From contig NZ_JAUGQQ010000003.1 in the NCBI RefSeq assembly GCF_030410135.1, forward strand, positions 62,001-126,000: a stretch of 64,000 bases of DNA, given 5' to 3'. A model generated the notes under the pieces. It did not search any database and had not been told where the DNA came from. It saw nothing but the letters and a program-made list of their open reading frames with translations. Position 1 is the first letter of the stretch. Every line of letters begins with the position of its first letter. The stretch comes from Aequorivita aurantiaca. Lineage in GTDB: Bacteria; Bacteroidota; Bacteroidia; Flavobacteriales; Flavobacteriaceae. Shown here in pieces: positions 26,246 through 35,198 of the stretch. The position numbers and the translations under genes were made by a program.

Positions 26246-29200
26246 TTAATAAAAAATCAACTTTTTGGTAGCTGATCCATTTTCCGTTTGAACCTGAATA
26301 ATATACGTTCCAGCGGCAAAGTCGTGCTCCATTATAGAAGTTCCGGCTTGTTTAACGCCTGTGTATAAAATTCTTCCATTCAAATCATATATGGTCACGG
26401 TCGCTTGACTTTCCATTTCGAGTGAAAATCTTCCCGAGGTTGGATTCGGATAAACTAAAAATTCCTTCATTTTATGTTCTTCTGTTCCCAACATAGAAAT
26501 GATTACCTCGGTCTTTTCCGATGCTCCGGTTTCATATATAGCTTCCACTTCAGCAATGTGACTTCCTGCACTTAGGTCCTCTAGTAAAAATGTTAACTCT
26601 GTCACTTCTTCCATTACCAATTCCCCGTCAAGATAAATATTATAGTAAAGGGCATGGTCGTAAGCTCTTTCATAAGTTAAATCATCAATTTTCAATATAT
26701 AGCTGTCATTGCTCAAATAGTTTATAGCCACATATTTTGTACCCTCAGGCGCATCAAAGGAATATGGAGTCCATGCTTCTGGCACGCTGATTACACCTCC
26801 AAAGGCTGTAAAATCTGAAACATCAGTTCCAGTTGTGGAATACAATACCTGCATTTGTTCAGGCATAGCTCCTACCAGAGAGGCCGCGTTAAAGGAAAAC
26901 TCACCACTTCCGGCCGGAATTATTAACCAATCATTGTTAGCACCATCAGGACCTGCAATTCCAGCCAAAAATCTTCTACCGGAAAACGCATCCATGTCTA
27001 CTGCAGGGGTGGTTGCATAGGGATTGAAAACCATAAAAGACATCGGATCTCCTGCATTCGGCCATGTGAAATTGTTATAGGTATAGGTCTGAAGCCCATC
27101 CAAATCCCTTAAAATATAGTCGCCAATATTTTGACGCTCAAAATCCTCATATTTTTCTACACGATCCAAGTAGCTATTGTGAAGCGTCCAGTCCAGTCTC
27201 GCTGAAGATGATCCCACAATAGTCGCGGTCAAGTTGGAAGGCTGTACCTTCAGCAGATTCATCGGTACGGTTAGGCTGCCGTCCTCTTCCACTACAACAT
27301 CAGAAAGTTCTACCGGCTCATAGTTATCCAATTCTACCCGTAGGTTATAAGTTCCGTTCAATAAATCGGCAATAGTCACAGACCCGGTACTATCCATATT
27401 AGCTTCCGCAAAAGCGTCATCATTCCAAATAGAAATATAGGCGCCCTCCGAACTTCCAAAATCCGTATCCAACTCTAATGTAAAATCAAAGAACATATTA
27501 TGTTCTACCTCATTCGAAATACCCAATTCAGAAATTAAATTATTTTCATAATGTGCCGCAATTCCGTACTCATACATATTCGGTGCCGCATCATTCAACG
27601 TAGGGTCGCTATATGTGGTTTCGGTAATGATTGTAGATGTAAGTTCAGTCCAATCATTTGCCGAGGCGGGACTTCTGTAAACCTTATATCCCACAGGGTT
27701 AGCGTCCATAGTATTATTGGCAATACCATAAATATTCCAGTTTTTATTGGTGAGGCTCATTGGGGTCCATACGCCATTCTCATACTTCATACTTCCTTTT
27801 CTTGAAGGGGCGTTAGGGCCATCATCGAGACCAATAGGATAGGCCCCATATTGACCTGCCAAAAATTCTATTCCTATCCAAAGTTCCTTGTTTACATCAA
27901 TCAGCAGGGATTCCGTCAGTTCAAAAACGTACCAGTCCTCACCAGGAATGGAAGCAGTCTGTGAATGGATAAGCTCCGCCCCATTTTCCCCTTCAAATAT
28001 TTTGATGACAACCTCTGCAGTGTTGGCAAAATAAACACGAACATGGGTAAGTTCGGCATCTGCTGTTAGTTGGCTTTGCAAATCTGAGGTTTCAAATCGA
28101 ATACCTGCAATAAATGGATCACCGCCATTGCCCCAAGAATCTCCGGCCGTGGCAAAAGTGCCCCACCCCAACATGGTTTCATTGTAATGCCCTACAGGTT
28201 TTCTCCAGTTTACTTCCCCTACGCCATTGTTATTTACGGCTACCACGTTTCCTGGTTTTGGCGTTGCAAGCTCAAGAATAATCGGATCGAGAGTGTAGTC
28301 ACCCGCCTCGCTGGTAAATGATATGGTTTGAGTTTCGTAAAGCGGATGCACAACCTCAAGCTCATACTGCTTGTCGGCAAACGCATTCAAGGCAAAGCTT
28401 CCCGAAGCATCACTTTGGGTTGTAAATTGGGAGAATCCTGTTAGTATGAGGTTAATTCCTTCAACACCATTTCCGGCGTTATCCACAACTGTTCCTGAAA
28501 TAACGATAGGAAGGGAATTGTCCAGGGCTGCATCAAGCGTAAGTTGTTCCGAAGGTGCAATGCTGAAGTTTATTTCCAAGGTATTGAAAGTGTCCTTACT
28601 AAAAGTGGCCACATAATCCCCGGCCATAAGCGCAGGAATTGTATATGCCCCTGTTTGGTCTGTTGTGGTCGTTTCAGTTTGATATGCTCCGGCGCCATCA
28701 GGTGTTATGGTAACTGTTACATCCTCAAGTGGGGAACCATCGGCCGCCAAGGTAACTGTTCCGCTTAGGCTACCATAGTCGGCAACCTTATCTACCACTA
28801 TGCTAGGAATTGTGGGCACCTCAGTTGTAGACCAAGCGGCGGGCTGCGTTGTAATTAAGCTAAGATCCACAGAGTACCCATTCGCAAAATAGGTTCGCAT
28901 TCCTTCCACTGGGGTATTAAAAAACTCCCTGGGGTTAACTGAGGGGGGATTATTTATCAGGGGTTTTACAATTGTTATAATTACATTTTCATTGGCGCTG
29001 GCATCATAATAAAAAGGTTGATCCAGTTCAATGGAAACTGCATTTCGCCCTGCGGGAAATTCAATATTCCCATCAAACAAAAGCTTTTGGTCCCCAAAAT
29101 ATTCCCAAACGGCATTGTTAAGGGTTGTGCCGAAGATATCTCGGTTTGTAACACTCATATAAATTTTATAGCGGGCGGAGGTAGTAGTTCCAAAATTTCC

Positions 29201-30583
29201 AAAATAGGAGATGGAAGTAATTAATCCGGTGCTACCAATTTCCTCCGGAGTATAAATACTTTGCGAAATAATGGATGATCTACTAAGCTCAAAAGGCTGA
29301 TCAGATACAGCATTCCCGCTAGTCACTGAAACTTGGTTCTCTTGTAAGCCAGAATAAGCTGATACCACTGCTGGAATACCTAAATCAACAGCGCTGGTTT
29401 GCGCAATTATGGTATAGGTATAAAGGTTTAGAGCCGGGATGTCGGCTTCCGTAAAGGTCGTGTTTGGGTGCATTTCAACCAAGGTTTCCGTTACGCCACC
29501 CAGACTGCGCTTTATGGTATAGCCCACAACAGGATCTTGGAGTACGCCGCCATTTGCGCCGTAGTCCACTGCATCCCAAGAAATCACGGTATTTAAACTT
29601 GCGTTCTGGGTGAAAGTGATATTTCTTGGTGCTCCTGGAATGGTTTCATATCCAAAATAGGCCACGGGGGTATTATAGGCTATTCCATTCCCAGACGCAT
29701 TGTAGGGAACCAATCTATGTGTAAAAGATCCTTCTTCTGGGAGAATATCCGTATAGTTCATGGTTTGTCCGGGCGTTCCGGGCAAATCTGCAATTTCAAC
29801 CAGATTCATTGGATTTGTGCCTCTATAAATCTTTACGCCGGTCATATTGCCGAGTGCGTTTCCATCACGGTCTACCGTTGGATTTATCCAATTCATCACA
29901 GCCTTAAACTCAGTATCTATTTCGGCCTCACGTGAAAAGGCTGTTACAGCACCCGGCGCTTGTGGCTCAATATTCGGAACAAATTGGATATCGTCAATCA
30001 GCATCATAAATGCCTGCGATACGCAATTAATGGCCAAATGTTTTGCACCTGCGGGGATTATGTATTCAAATTTGGCCCAATTCAACGAAGGCGAAGTAGT
30101 GGCCCCTCCATTAAAGAATATAAAATCCTGTGGATCTTGGCCAGTAGTGGAATAGGCTACCTTAAATTTATCGTCTCCGGCAAAATCGGCCGTCATTTTC
30201 GCATAAAATGAAAGCACACCTCCTGGGTGATCGGCCAGTTCATCAGAGATAAGCCAGTCGTTTACGGGACCATCATAAGAGGAGATGCTTGCAAAGTATT
30301 TTTCGCCGGAATGGGGAACGTAACCTTCCAACACATTTGGCGGATTTGTTTGGGAAGGATTGTAAACAAAAAACCCCAACGGCCCTCCTTTCCCCGGAAA
30401 GCTTTGAAAGGGACCATTGGTATTAAAGCCATCAAGATCGAGGGAGGTCCATCCCACAATATTGTTTTGCTCAAAATCAGTATGCGATTCTACATCATCG
30501 TTAAAAGGTTGTAGTTGTCCCTGTGCCCAACCCGTAATCGCAAACAGCAGGGCAAACAGGAAAATAGAGTGTTTTTTTTTCAT
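26246..30583 (-). CDS. Large T9SS-secreted surface protein with choice-of-anchor J and carboxypeptidase-regulatory-like domains
   Basis: A 1445-residue protein from ATG 30583; an 11-residue upstream extension precedes the signal FLFALLFAITGWAQ. The order is: choice-of-anchor J module (about 30-200, with FEQNNIVGW and NDWLISDEL), Fn3-like repeats (about 205-420), two carboxypeptidase-regulatory-like beta domains (about 610-775, with GTVTLAADGSPLEDVTVT and GTVVDNAGNGVEGINLIL), a further Fn3-like part, a second choice-of-anchor J module (about 1145-1300, with FERQNIGDYI and NNDWLIIPAG), and a C-terminal type A sorting domain starting FLVYPNPTSGRFSLEM. It is exported by the type IX system and attached to or released from the cell surface. 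No catalytic motif was found, so it is probably an adhesin or binding protein. It interrupts the polysaccharide genes. Confidence 0.88.
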   Translation of the reverse strand: MKKKHSIFLFALLFAITGWAQGQLQPFNDDVESHTDFEQNNIVGWTSLDLDGFNTNGPFQSFPGKGGPLGFFVYNPSQTNPPNVLEGYVPHSGEKYFASISSYDGPVNDWLISDELADHPGGVLSFYAKMTADFAGDDKFKVAYSTTGQDPQDFIFFNGGATTSPSLNWAKFEYIIPAGAKHLAINCVSQAFMMLIDDIQFVPNIEPQAPGAVTAFSREAEIDTEFKAVMNWINPTVDRDGNALGNMTGVKIYRGTNPMNLVEIADLPGTPGQTMNYTDILPEEGSFTHRLVPYNASGNGIAYNTPVAYFGYETIPGAPRNITFTQNASLNTVISWDAVDYGANGGVLQDPVVGYTIKRSLGGVTETLVEMHPNTTFTEADIPALNLYTYTIIAQTSAVDLGIPAVVSAYSGLQENQVSVTSGNAVSDQPFELSRSSIISQSIYTPEEIGSTGLITSISYFGNFGTTTSARYKIYMSVTNRDIFGTTLNNAVWEYFGDQKLLFDGNIEFPAGRNAVSIELDQPFYYDASANENVIITIVKPLINNPPSVNPREFFNTPVEGMRTYFANGYSVDLSLITTQPAAWSTTEVPTIPSIVVDKVADYGSLSGTVTLAADGSPLEDVTVTITPDGAGAYQTETTTTDQTGAYTIPALMAGDYVATFSKDTFNTLEINFSIAPSEQLTLDAALDNSLPIVISGTVVDNAGNGVEGINLILTGFSQFTTQSDASGSFALNAFADKQYELEVVHPLYETQTISFTSEAGDYTLDPIILELATPKPGNVVAVNNNGVGEVNWRKPVGHYNETMLGWGTFATAGDSWGNGGDPFIAGIRFETSDLQSQLTADAELTHVRVYFANTAEVVIKIFEGENGAELIHSQTASIPGEDWYVFELTESLLIDVNKELWIGIEFLAGQYGAYPIGLDDGPNAPSRKGSMKYENGVWTPMSLTNKNWNIYGIANNTMDANPVGYKVYRSPASANDWTELTSTIITETTYSDPTLNDAAPNMYEYGIAAHYENNLISELGISNEVEHNMFFDFTLELDTDFGSSEGAYISIWNDDAFAEANMDSTGSVTIADLLNGTYNLRVELDNYEPVELSDVVVEEDGSLTVPMNLLKVQPSNLTATIVGSSSARLDWTLHNSYLDRVEKYEDFERQNIGDYILRDLDGLQTYTYNNFTWPNAGDPMSFMVFNPYATTPAVDMDAFSGRRFLAGIAGPDGANNDWLIIPAGSGEFSFNAASLVGAMPEQMQVLYSTTGTDVSDFTAFGGVISVPEAWTPYSFDAPEGTKYVAINYLSNDSYILKIDDLTYERAYDHALYYNIYLDGELVMEEVTELTFLLEDLSAGSHIAEVEAIYETGASEKTEVIISMLGTEEHKMKEFLVYPNPTSGRFSLEMESQATVTIYDLNGRILYTGVKQAGTSIMEHDFAAGTYIIQVQTENGSATKKLIFY

Positions 30584-30652
30584 TCTGAAGAAATTTTTAA
30601 AAGTGTTTAGTCGCAATCAAGAAGAATGATTGCAGAATTATTTATTCCGCAG

Positions 30653-30683
30653 CAAACTAATCAGTTTATATCATTTTATACAA
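30653..30683 (-). promoter_or_regulatory. Probable promoter of the large T9SS protein gene
   Basis: On the minus strand TTG (30681-30683), a 20-bp spacer and TTAGTTTG (30653-30660), one mismatch from TAnnTTTG. The predicted leader is about 65 nt. Confidence 0.5.
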
Positions 30684-30748
30684 ATAATATTGCTCCTTTT
30701 AGTCCCAAACATATACACGTATTAGTGAAAGCATTAACAATGAATGCT

Positions 30749-31930
30749 TTATAAATTAAGATGGTTTTTGCGGTAAACTGCCGGAGTCACTTTTTCAATG
30801 TCCTTAAAAAAGCGATAAAAGACGGACATGGTCTTAAACCCCGATTCTGCCGCAATGCCTTCAATGGTGAAGTGAAGTAAGGATTCGTCAGCCAGCAGTC
30901 GCTTGCTCTCCTCAATGCGCAATTCATTAATATAATTGTAAAAAGTTTTTTCCAAACTTTTATTGAGCACTGTGGAAATGGCATTTCGGCTTTCTGAAAT
31001 AGCCGCGGCAAGATCGTTCAAACTAAAATTAGGATTTTTATAGGGCTTCTCTTCCCTCATAAAGTTTTCAATTTTGGCAATAATATCCGTGTCCTTTGCC
31101 AGATGTTGGCCTTCCGAGGAAGTAATTGTGGGCACAACGGATTGCACGGAAGGCATTTCGGTTTCAACGCTCTCTATAATATTCAATTCGGAAACCGGTT
31201 CAGGATTTTTAAAAATTACAGGCGATTTAAAAATCATTAGTGTAATATAGAATATACTTATTGCAATCACGGCGTGATATGCCATGTAGAGTATATAGGG
31301 ATCCAAATAGGTAATGCGAATGATGGCGGATATTCCACCTATTATAAAAACCAGAGCAAAACTATAGTTGATTACATGCAGCCACTCCAACTTACGGCTT
31401 TCTATTTCTGAATATTGCTCCTTGAGCCTTTGGTGGCGTAATTTTAGAATGCGATTGGTCATAATAAAGTAAAACGGCCCCTGCACCATAGCAATATAAG
31501 AACAGACTAGCGTACGCGCATGGTACCATTCATGATGCCTCATTTCTGCTATCGAAAAGCCACTGTCCACATAGAGAAATAAGGTAAATATTATAAAGAG
31601 ATATACTGGCAAAAAATGTAAATGGTCATTTTTTGGAAAACCTTTATGCTCGTAAAACAGAAACTTTACGTATAAATAAATGGGTGGGAATAATAGCAGC
31701 GCCAACATGGGGCCGATAAAGGTTGTGACCGTAACGCTAAAAAATGGCCCTTTGTGAATAAAGGCGAAAAACCAATAGCAGGAAAACCCCCAAACCAAAA
31801 GTAATAATGCGAGCATGTTATTGGCAAAAGGTTTGTGGTTTGTGTTTAGCAAAAGATATATTCCCGTTACGGCCTGCGAGGCACCAAACAACATTAGGAC
31901 TGAAAAATAGGATTCAATTACGGATGGCAT
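30749..31930 (-). CDS. Membrane-anchored AraC-family regulator
   Basis: A 393-residue protein from ATG 31930; the frame runs back to a TTG at 31945 that lies in a palindrome. The N-terminal half has six to seven hydrophobic helices (for example LMLFGASQAVTGIYLLL, MLALLLLVWGFSCYWFF). A linker of about 50 residues leads to the C-terminal AraC helix-turn-helix domain (about 285-390, with FSLNDLAAAISESRNAISTVLNK and IAAESGFKTMSVFYRFFKD). In Bacteroidota this layout occurs in regulators that sense membrane or extracellular signals. It lies between the surface-protein gene and the second polysaccharide block; the targets are unknown. Confidence 0.85.
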   Translation of the reverse strand: MPSVIESYFSVLMLFGASQAVTGIYLLLNTNHKPFANNMLALLLLVWGFSCYWFFAFIHKGPFFSVTVTTFIGPMLALLLFPPIYLYVKFLFYEHKGFPKNDHLHFLPVYLFIIFTLFLYVDSGFSIAEMRHHEWYHARTLVCSYIAMVQGPFYFIMTNRILKLRHQRLKEQYSEIESRKLEWLHVINYSFALVFIIGGISAIIRITYLDPYILYMAYHAVIAISIFYITLMIFKSPVIFKNPEPVSELNIIESVETEMPSVQSVVPTITSSEGQHLAKDTDIIAKIENFMREEKPYKNPNFSLNDLAAAISESRNAISTVLNKSLEKTFYNYINELRIEESKRLLADESLLHFTIEGIAAESGFKTMSVFYRFFKDIEKVTPAVYRKNHLNL

Positions 31931-31943
31931 AGCAAATGGGAGC

Positions 31944-31961
31944 AATACGCATATGCGTATT
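31944..31961. promoter_or_regulatory. 18-bp perfect palindrome before the membrane AraC gene
   Basis: AATACGCATATGCGTATT is exactly self-complementary and lies 14-31 bp upstream of the regulator's ATG. The position fits an operator for autoregulation by a dimeric protein. A random perfect 18-mer palindrome is unlikely. Confidence 0.55.
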
Positions 31962-32167
31962 TAGATTGCGAATTTAGCTATTACACCTTCGGTTTTCCAA
32001 ATGATTGTGTTAAATCGTTTATTCGGTTAATCGTTAATTCTGGATTACTGATAGAAGAATGTGTCAATATCTGAATTTGTCAATTTGGAATTCGTAATTC
32101 GGGGTTTTGGAACTATTCGCTCTTCGCTAACTCAGTATTAGAATAACAATTTTGAATTTTGAATTTT

Positions 32168-32722
32168 TCACAACTCACGTTTAAAACAAGCCCATAAAAT
32201 CCGCAAATCCTCCCAAAAAGAACGCTTGTAATAATATTCGAGATTCATCCGCACCTTATCAGGGAAAATGATGGTGTCGTTATATTCTAATGGATTGCTT
32301 TGTGCTGCCAGCAGTGCTTCCTCGTTAAAATATTTAAGGGCAGCCCTGCTGCATAGGCCGGGTTTCAGTTCCAATAATTTTCTTTCTTCCCCTTGCAATT
32401 GGTCATAATATCCTGGTAGGTCGGGTCGCGGGCCCACGAAGCTCATCTGCCCCCAGAGAATGTTCAGCAGCTGTGGTAGCTCGTCCAGCTTGGTATTCCT
32501 CACAAATCTGCCATACCAAGAAATACTACCGTTGCGTATGTGCATGGTTCTTATCTTATAAATATCAAAAGGTTTTCCAAATTGGCCGATTCTTTTTTGA
32601 AGAAAAATACCTTTACTGGTATCTATGTAGGCAAAAAGAATTAAAAGAAGAATTATCCAACCAAATAATAAAAGTGCGATACTTGAGAAAACAATATCGA
32701 ATAACCTTTTAAAAATCTTCAC
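32168..32722 (-). CDS. Phosphoglycosyl transferase (second initiating sugar transferase)
   Basis: A 184-residue monotopic membrane enzyme of the bacterial sugar transferase family (PF02397). An N-terminal re-entrant membrane helix is followed by YKIRTMHI, the [22 protein letters not shown] core with the catalytic DE dyad, and a Y-rich C-terminus. It transfers a phospho-sugar to undecaprenyl phosphate. The start is GTG at 32722, placed directly after the TAA of the acetyltransferase gene, so translation is coupled. It is the last gene of the long polysaccharide operon and differs clearly from the PglC-like enzyme at 33382. Confidence 0.87.
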   Translation of the reverse strand: MKIFKRLFDIVFSSIALLLFGWIILLLILFAYIDTSKGIFLQKRIGQFGKPFDIYKIRTMHIRNGSISWYGRFVRNTKLDELPQLLNILWGQMSFVGPRPDLPGYYDQLQGEERKLLELKPGLCSRAALKYFNEEALLAAQSNPLEYNDTIIFPDKVRMNLEYYYKRSFWEDLRILWACFKREL

Positions 32723-33322
32723 TTAATCATTTTTATTAATAATTTTTCCGGGATTTCCCACAACCACCGCCCCATCTGGCACATCATTTATTATTACCGC
32801 TCCCGCTCCGATAATGGCCCATTTACCAATCTTTATTTCAGGTAAAACAGACGCCCCAATGCCAATATGTGAACCTTCCCCAACAGTGACGCCGCCGGCA
32901 AGACTAACATTGGGGGAAATATGGGCGTAATTCTCTATAATACAATCATGCTCTACAACTGCCCCCGAATTTATTATACAATGTTTCCCTATGGTTGCGC
33001 ATGTATTTACAACTACCTTGGCCATTATCACGGTTCCATCGCCTAATGAGGACCACGAGGAAATACTAGCTGTTTTATGAATCAGCATTCCAAAATTCTT
33101 GTTCAGCCTTTCCGAAACTTCCTTTCGATTTTTATTATTACCTATTGAAATTAGCCAAGTTCCCTTCAATCCAAGAACAATAGTAGAATATTCCTGCACC
33201 GGGATATGACATACAGCTTCCACTTTGGGATTATCGTCATAAATAATCTCGATACTTACACCTATGGATTCGGCAATGTCGATTACAGATTTACAATGCC
33301 CACTGGCGCCAAATAGTATCAT
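32723..33322 (-). CDS. PglD-like sugar acetyltransferase
   Basis: A 199-residue enzyme from ATG 33322 (MILFGASGHCKSVIDIAES); a TTG two codons earlier is ignored. The N-terminal PglD_N Rossmann-like domain is followed by a left-handed beta-helix of hexapeptide repeats (about 90-190, such as IGKHCIINSGAVVEHDCIIE and GAVIINDVPDGAVVVGNPGK). It acetylates the amino group of a UDP-4-amino-6-deoxy sugar with acetyl-CoA, following the PglF- and PglE-like steps encoded at 22.8-25.9 kb. It is adjacent to both phosphoglycosyl transferases. Confidence 0.9.
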   Translation of the reverse strand: MILFGASGHCKSVIDIAESIGVSIEIIYDDNPKVEAVCHIPVQEYSTIVLGLKGTWLISIGNNKNRKEVSERLNKNFGMLIHKTASISSWSSLGDGTVIMAKVVVNTCATIGKHCIINSGAVVEHDCIIENYAHISPNVSLAGGVTVGEGSHIGIGASVLPEIKIGKWAIIGAGAVIINDVPDGAVVVGNPGKIINKND

Positions 33323-33381
33323 TTTCAATGGATTTTATAATTTTTTGAAGTTACGAATATACAAGAAAAATGCTGCGTGCC

Positions 33382-33981
33382 CTATTTCTTGAAAGGTTCA
33401 ACCGTAGCTTGCCCCATTTGGGAAATACCTTCTTTTTTAAACACTTTTTCAATTGTTTTCAATAGAATTTTCATATCCAATATGAAAGAAATATTATTAA
33501 CATACCAAACATCATATTCAAACTTTTGATCCCAACTTATTGCATTACGACCATTTACCTGCGCCCATCCGGTAATTCCTGGCTTTACTTTATGGCGTTG
33601 TTTTTGAAAATGGTTGTATAGCGGAAGATATTGGGGCAATAAAGGTCTTGGCCCCACGAAGCTCATATCGCCCTTCAACACATTCAGCAATTGCGGCAAC
33701 TCATCGAGGGAAGTGGAACGTATAAACTTTCCTAATGCGGTGAGCCGTTGGGAGTCGGGCAATAAATTGCCATTACTATCCTTCTTATCATTCATAGTCT
33801 TGAATTTTACTATGGTGAAAATGCGTTCATTTTTGCCGGGCCGTTTTTGAAAGAAAAAAGGGGCTCCTGAATTTTGGATGGCGAGTACAATTGCAACTAA
33901 AATTAAAATAGGGCTGGATATCAATAATAAAAGAAGAGCACCGCTAAAATCAAAAAAAGGTTTCAAGAAGCACTGATACAT
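33382..33981 (-). CDS. PglC-like phosphoglycosyl transferase
   Basis: A 199-residue monotopic membrane enzyme. The N-terminal helix [23 protein letters not shown] is followed by [41 protein letters not shown] with the DE dyad, and [15 protein letters not shown] and [14 protein letters not shown] motifs. This is the arrangement of PglC, which moves phospho-diNAcBac from UDP to undecaprenyl phosphate. With PglF-, PglE- and PglD-like genes in the same region, it is the likely first committed step of repeat-unit assembly. Confidence 0.9.
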   Translation of the reverse strand: MYQCFLKPFFDFSGALLLLLISSPILILVAIVLAIQNSGAPFFFQKRPGKNERIFTIVKFKTMNDKKDSNGNLLPDSQRLTALGKFIRSTSLDELPQLLNVLKGDMSFVGPRPLLPQYLPLYNHFQKQRHKVKPGITGWAQVNGRNAISWDQKFEYDVWYVNNISFILDMKILLKTIEKVFKKEGISQMGQATVEPFKK

Positions 33982-34031
33982 TTATTGGAAATAATTTAGG
34001 AACCAAAATTACATAAAAGCATTTATAGCTA

Positions 34032-35198
34032 CTAACTTTTCAAACGATTGTATTCCTCCAAAAGCGCCTGCCAAAATTCTTCCCTTTTATATTTTTCAAC
34101 AATTGTTTTTCGAGTATTAATTTTTAAGCTCGCATATAGTTGTGGTTCTGTGGCCAAATTTTTCATGGATTCAAACAACTTTTCTCTATTTTTCGGCGGC
34201 ACTATCAGGCCATTGACTCCATGCGAGATTATTTCATTGCAGCCATTAATGTCAGTTACTATTGATGGCAATCCCATAGCGCCGGCCTGCATTACCACAT
34301 TGGGGAAACCTTCACGGTAACTTGGAAAAACCAAGGCATCTGCAGTGGCAAAATATGGCCGAACATCCTGCTGATATCCCACAGAGATAATATTGTGGTT
34401 GTTTTCTATGGCTTGAAGGGTTTCAGTTTTTAGAGGATCCAATTCCGTTTCCAAAGATCCTACTAGTAAAAGTCTTTGTTTTTTATTCTCTGCTTTTTTC
34501 TCTTTATTCTCTATTCTAAAAAAAGCCTCAACCAGCTCATTTATCCCCTTATCACCTACCAGACGGCCTATGAATATAAATACAAAAGCATCTTCTGGAA
34601 TATTGAGTTCTTGGCGTAGGGTGGTTCTGGTAGTTAGAAAAAGTGAAGGATTGAAATATTGAGTGTCTATGCCATTGCTACTGCCCTGCCCTATTATTTT
34701 AAGTTTGGATAGTTTTGTAAAGTTTTCTGAAACTATAAAATCATATAGCCCTTGGGAGTTGGGGTACACTTTGGTGGCAAAGCTATAAGTTTGTTTTTCT
34801 ACAAAATCCAACAGCTTTCTTTTCTTCCCCGTTGCTTCCATTAACGGAAGGCCTGCTACGGTGTGTAATCTATGGGGAACTCCTGCCAACCAAGCGGCCA
34901 TCATGCCAACAATACCCGCTTTGGGGGTGTGGGTGTGGACAATGGCAGGTTTTTCTTTCTTTAAATATCGATAAAGCGATATCAGGGCGGTTATATCTGC
35001 CAAAGGAGTGATTTTACGAGTCATTTCAACGTGGAAAGTACAATATCCATTTTTCCGACCCAAGATCGCCAAATTTTCTTTTTCTGCAGATATCGCTGTG
35101 ACCTTGAAATGAGCTTGCATAAACTCTAGTTGTCCTTCCAAAAGTTTTTCGAGGGAGATGGGGACGGTGGTGATGCGGATTAGTTTAGGTTGGGGCAT
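34032..35198 (-). CDS. Glycosyltransferase family 4 (PglA-like)
   Basis: A 388-residue GT-B enzyme. The N-terminal acceptor domain includes VHTHTPKAGIVGMMAAWLAGVP and GLPLMEATGKKRKLLDF; the C-terminal donor domain includes FIFIGRLVGDKGINELVEAF and FPSYREGFPNVVMQAGAMGLP with the EGFPNVVMQA nucleotide-sugar signature. It resembles PglA, which adds the second sugar to the bacillosamine-linked lipid. Its start overlaps the end of the next upstream gene by 14 bp (35185-35198), exactly where base composition changes to AT-rich. Confidence 0.88.
   Translation of the reverse strand: MPQPKLIRITTVPISLEKLLEGQLEFMQAHFKVTAISAEKENLAILGRKNGYCTFHVEMTRKITPLADITALISLYRYLKKEKPAIVHTHTPKAGIVGMMAAWLAGVPHRLHTVAGLPLMEATGKKRKLLDFVEKQTYSFATKVYPNSQGLYDFIVSENFTKLSKLKIIGQGSSNGIDTQYFNPSLFLTTRTTLRQELNIPEDAFVFIFIGRLVGDKGINELVEAFFRIENKEKKAENKKQRLLLVGSLETELDPLKTETLQAIENNHNIISVGYQQDVRPYFATADALVFPSYREGFPNVVMQAGAMGLPSIVTDINGCNEIISHGVNGLIVPPKNREKLFESMKNLATEPQLYASLKINTRKTIVEKYKREEFWQALLEEYNRLKS

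Noticed and set aside
32060-32167. AATTTGGAATTC and AATTTTGAATTTTGAATTTTT words after the sugar transferase as another cassette scar
   Set aside because: The two sides are more like direct repeats than inverted ones and no clear boundary could be drawn; it remains only AT-rich repetitive DNA.
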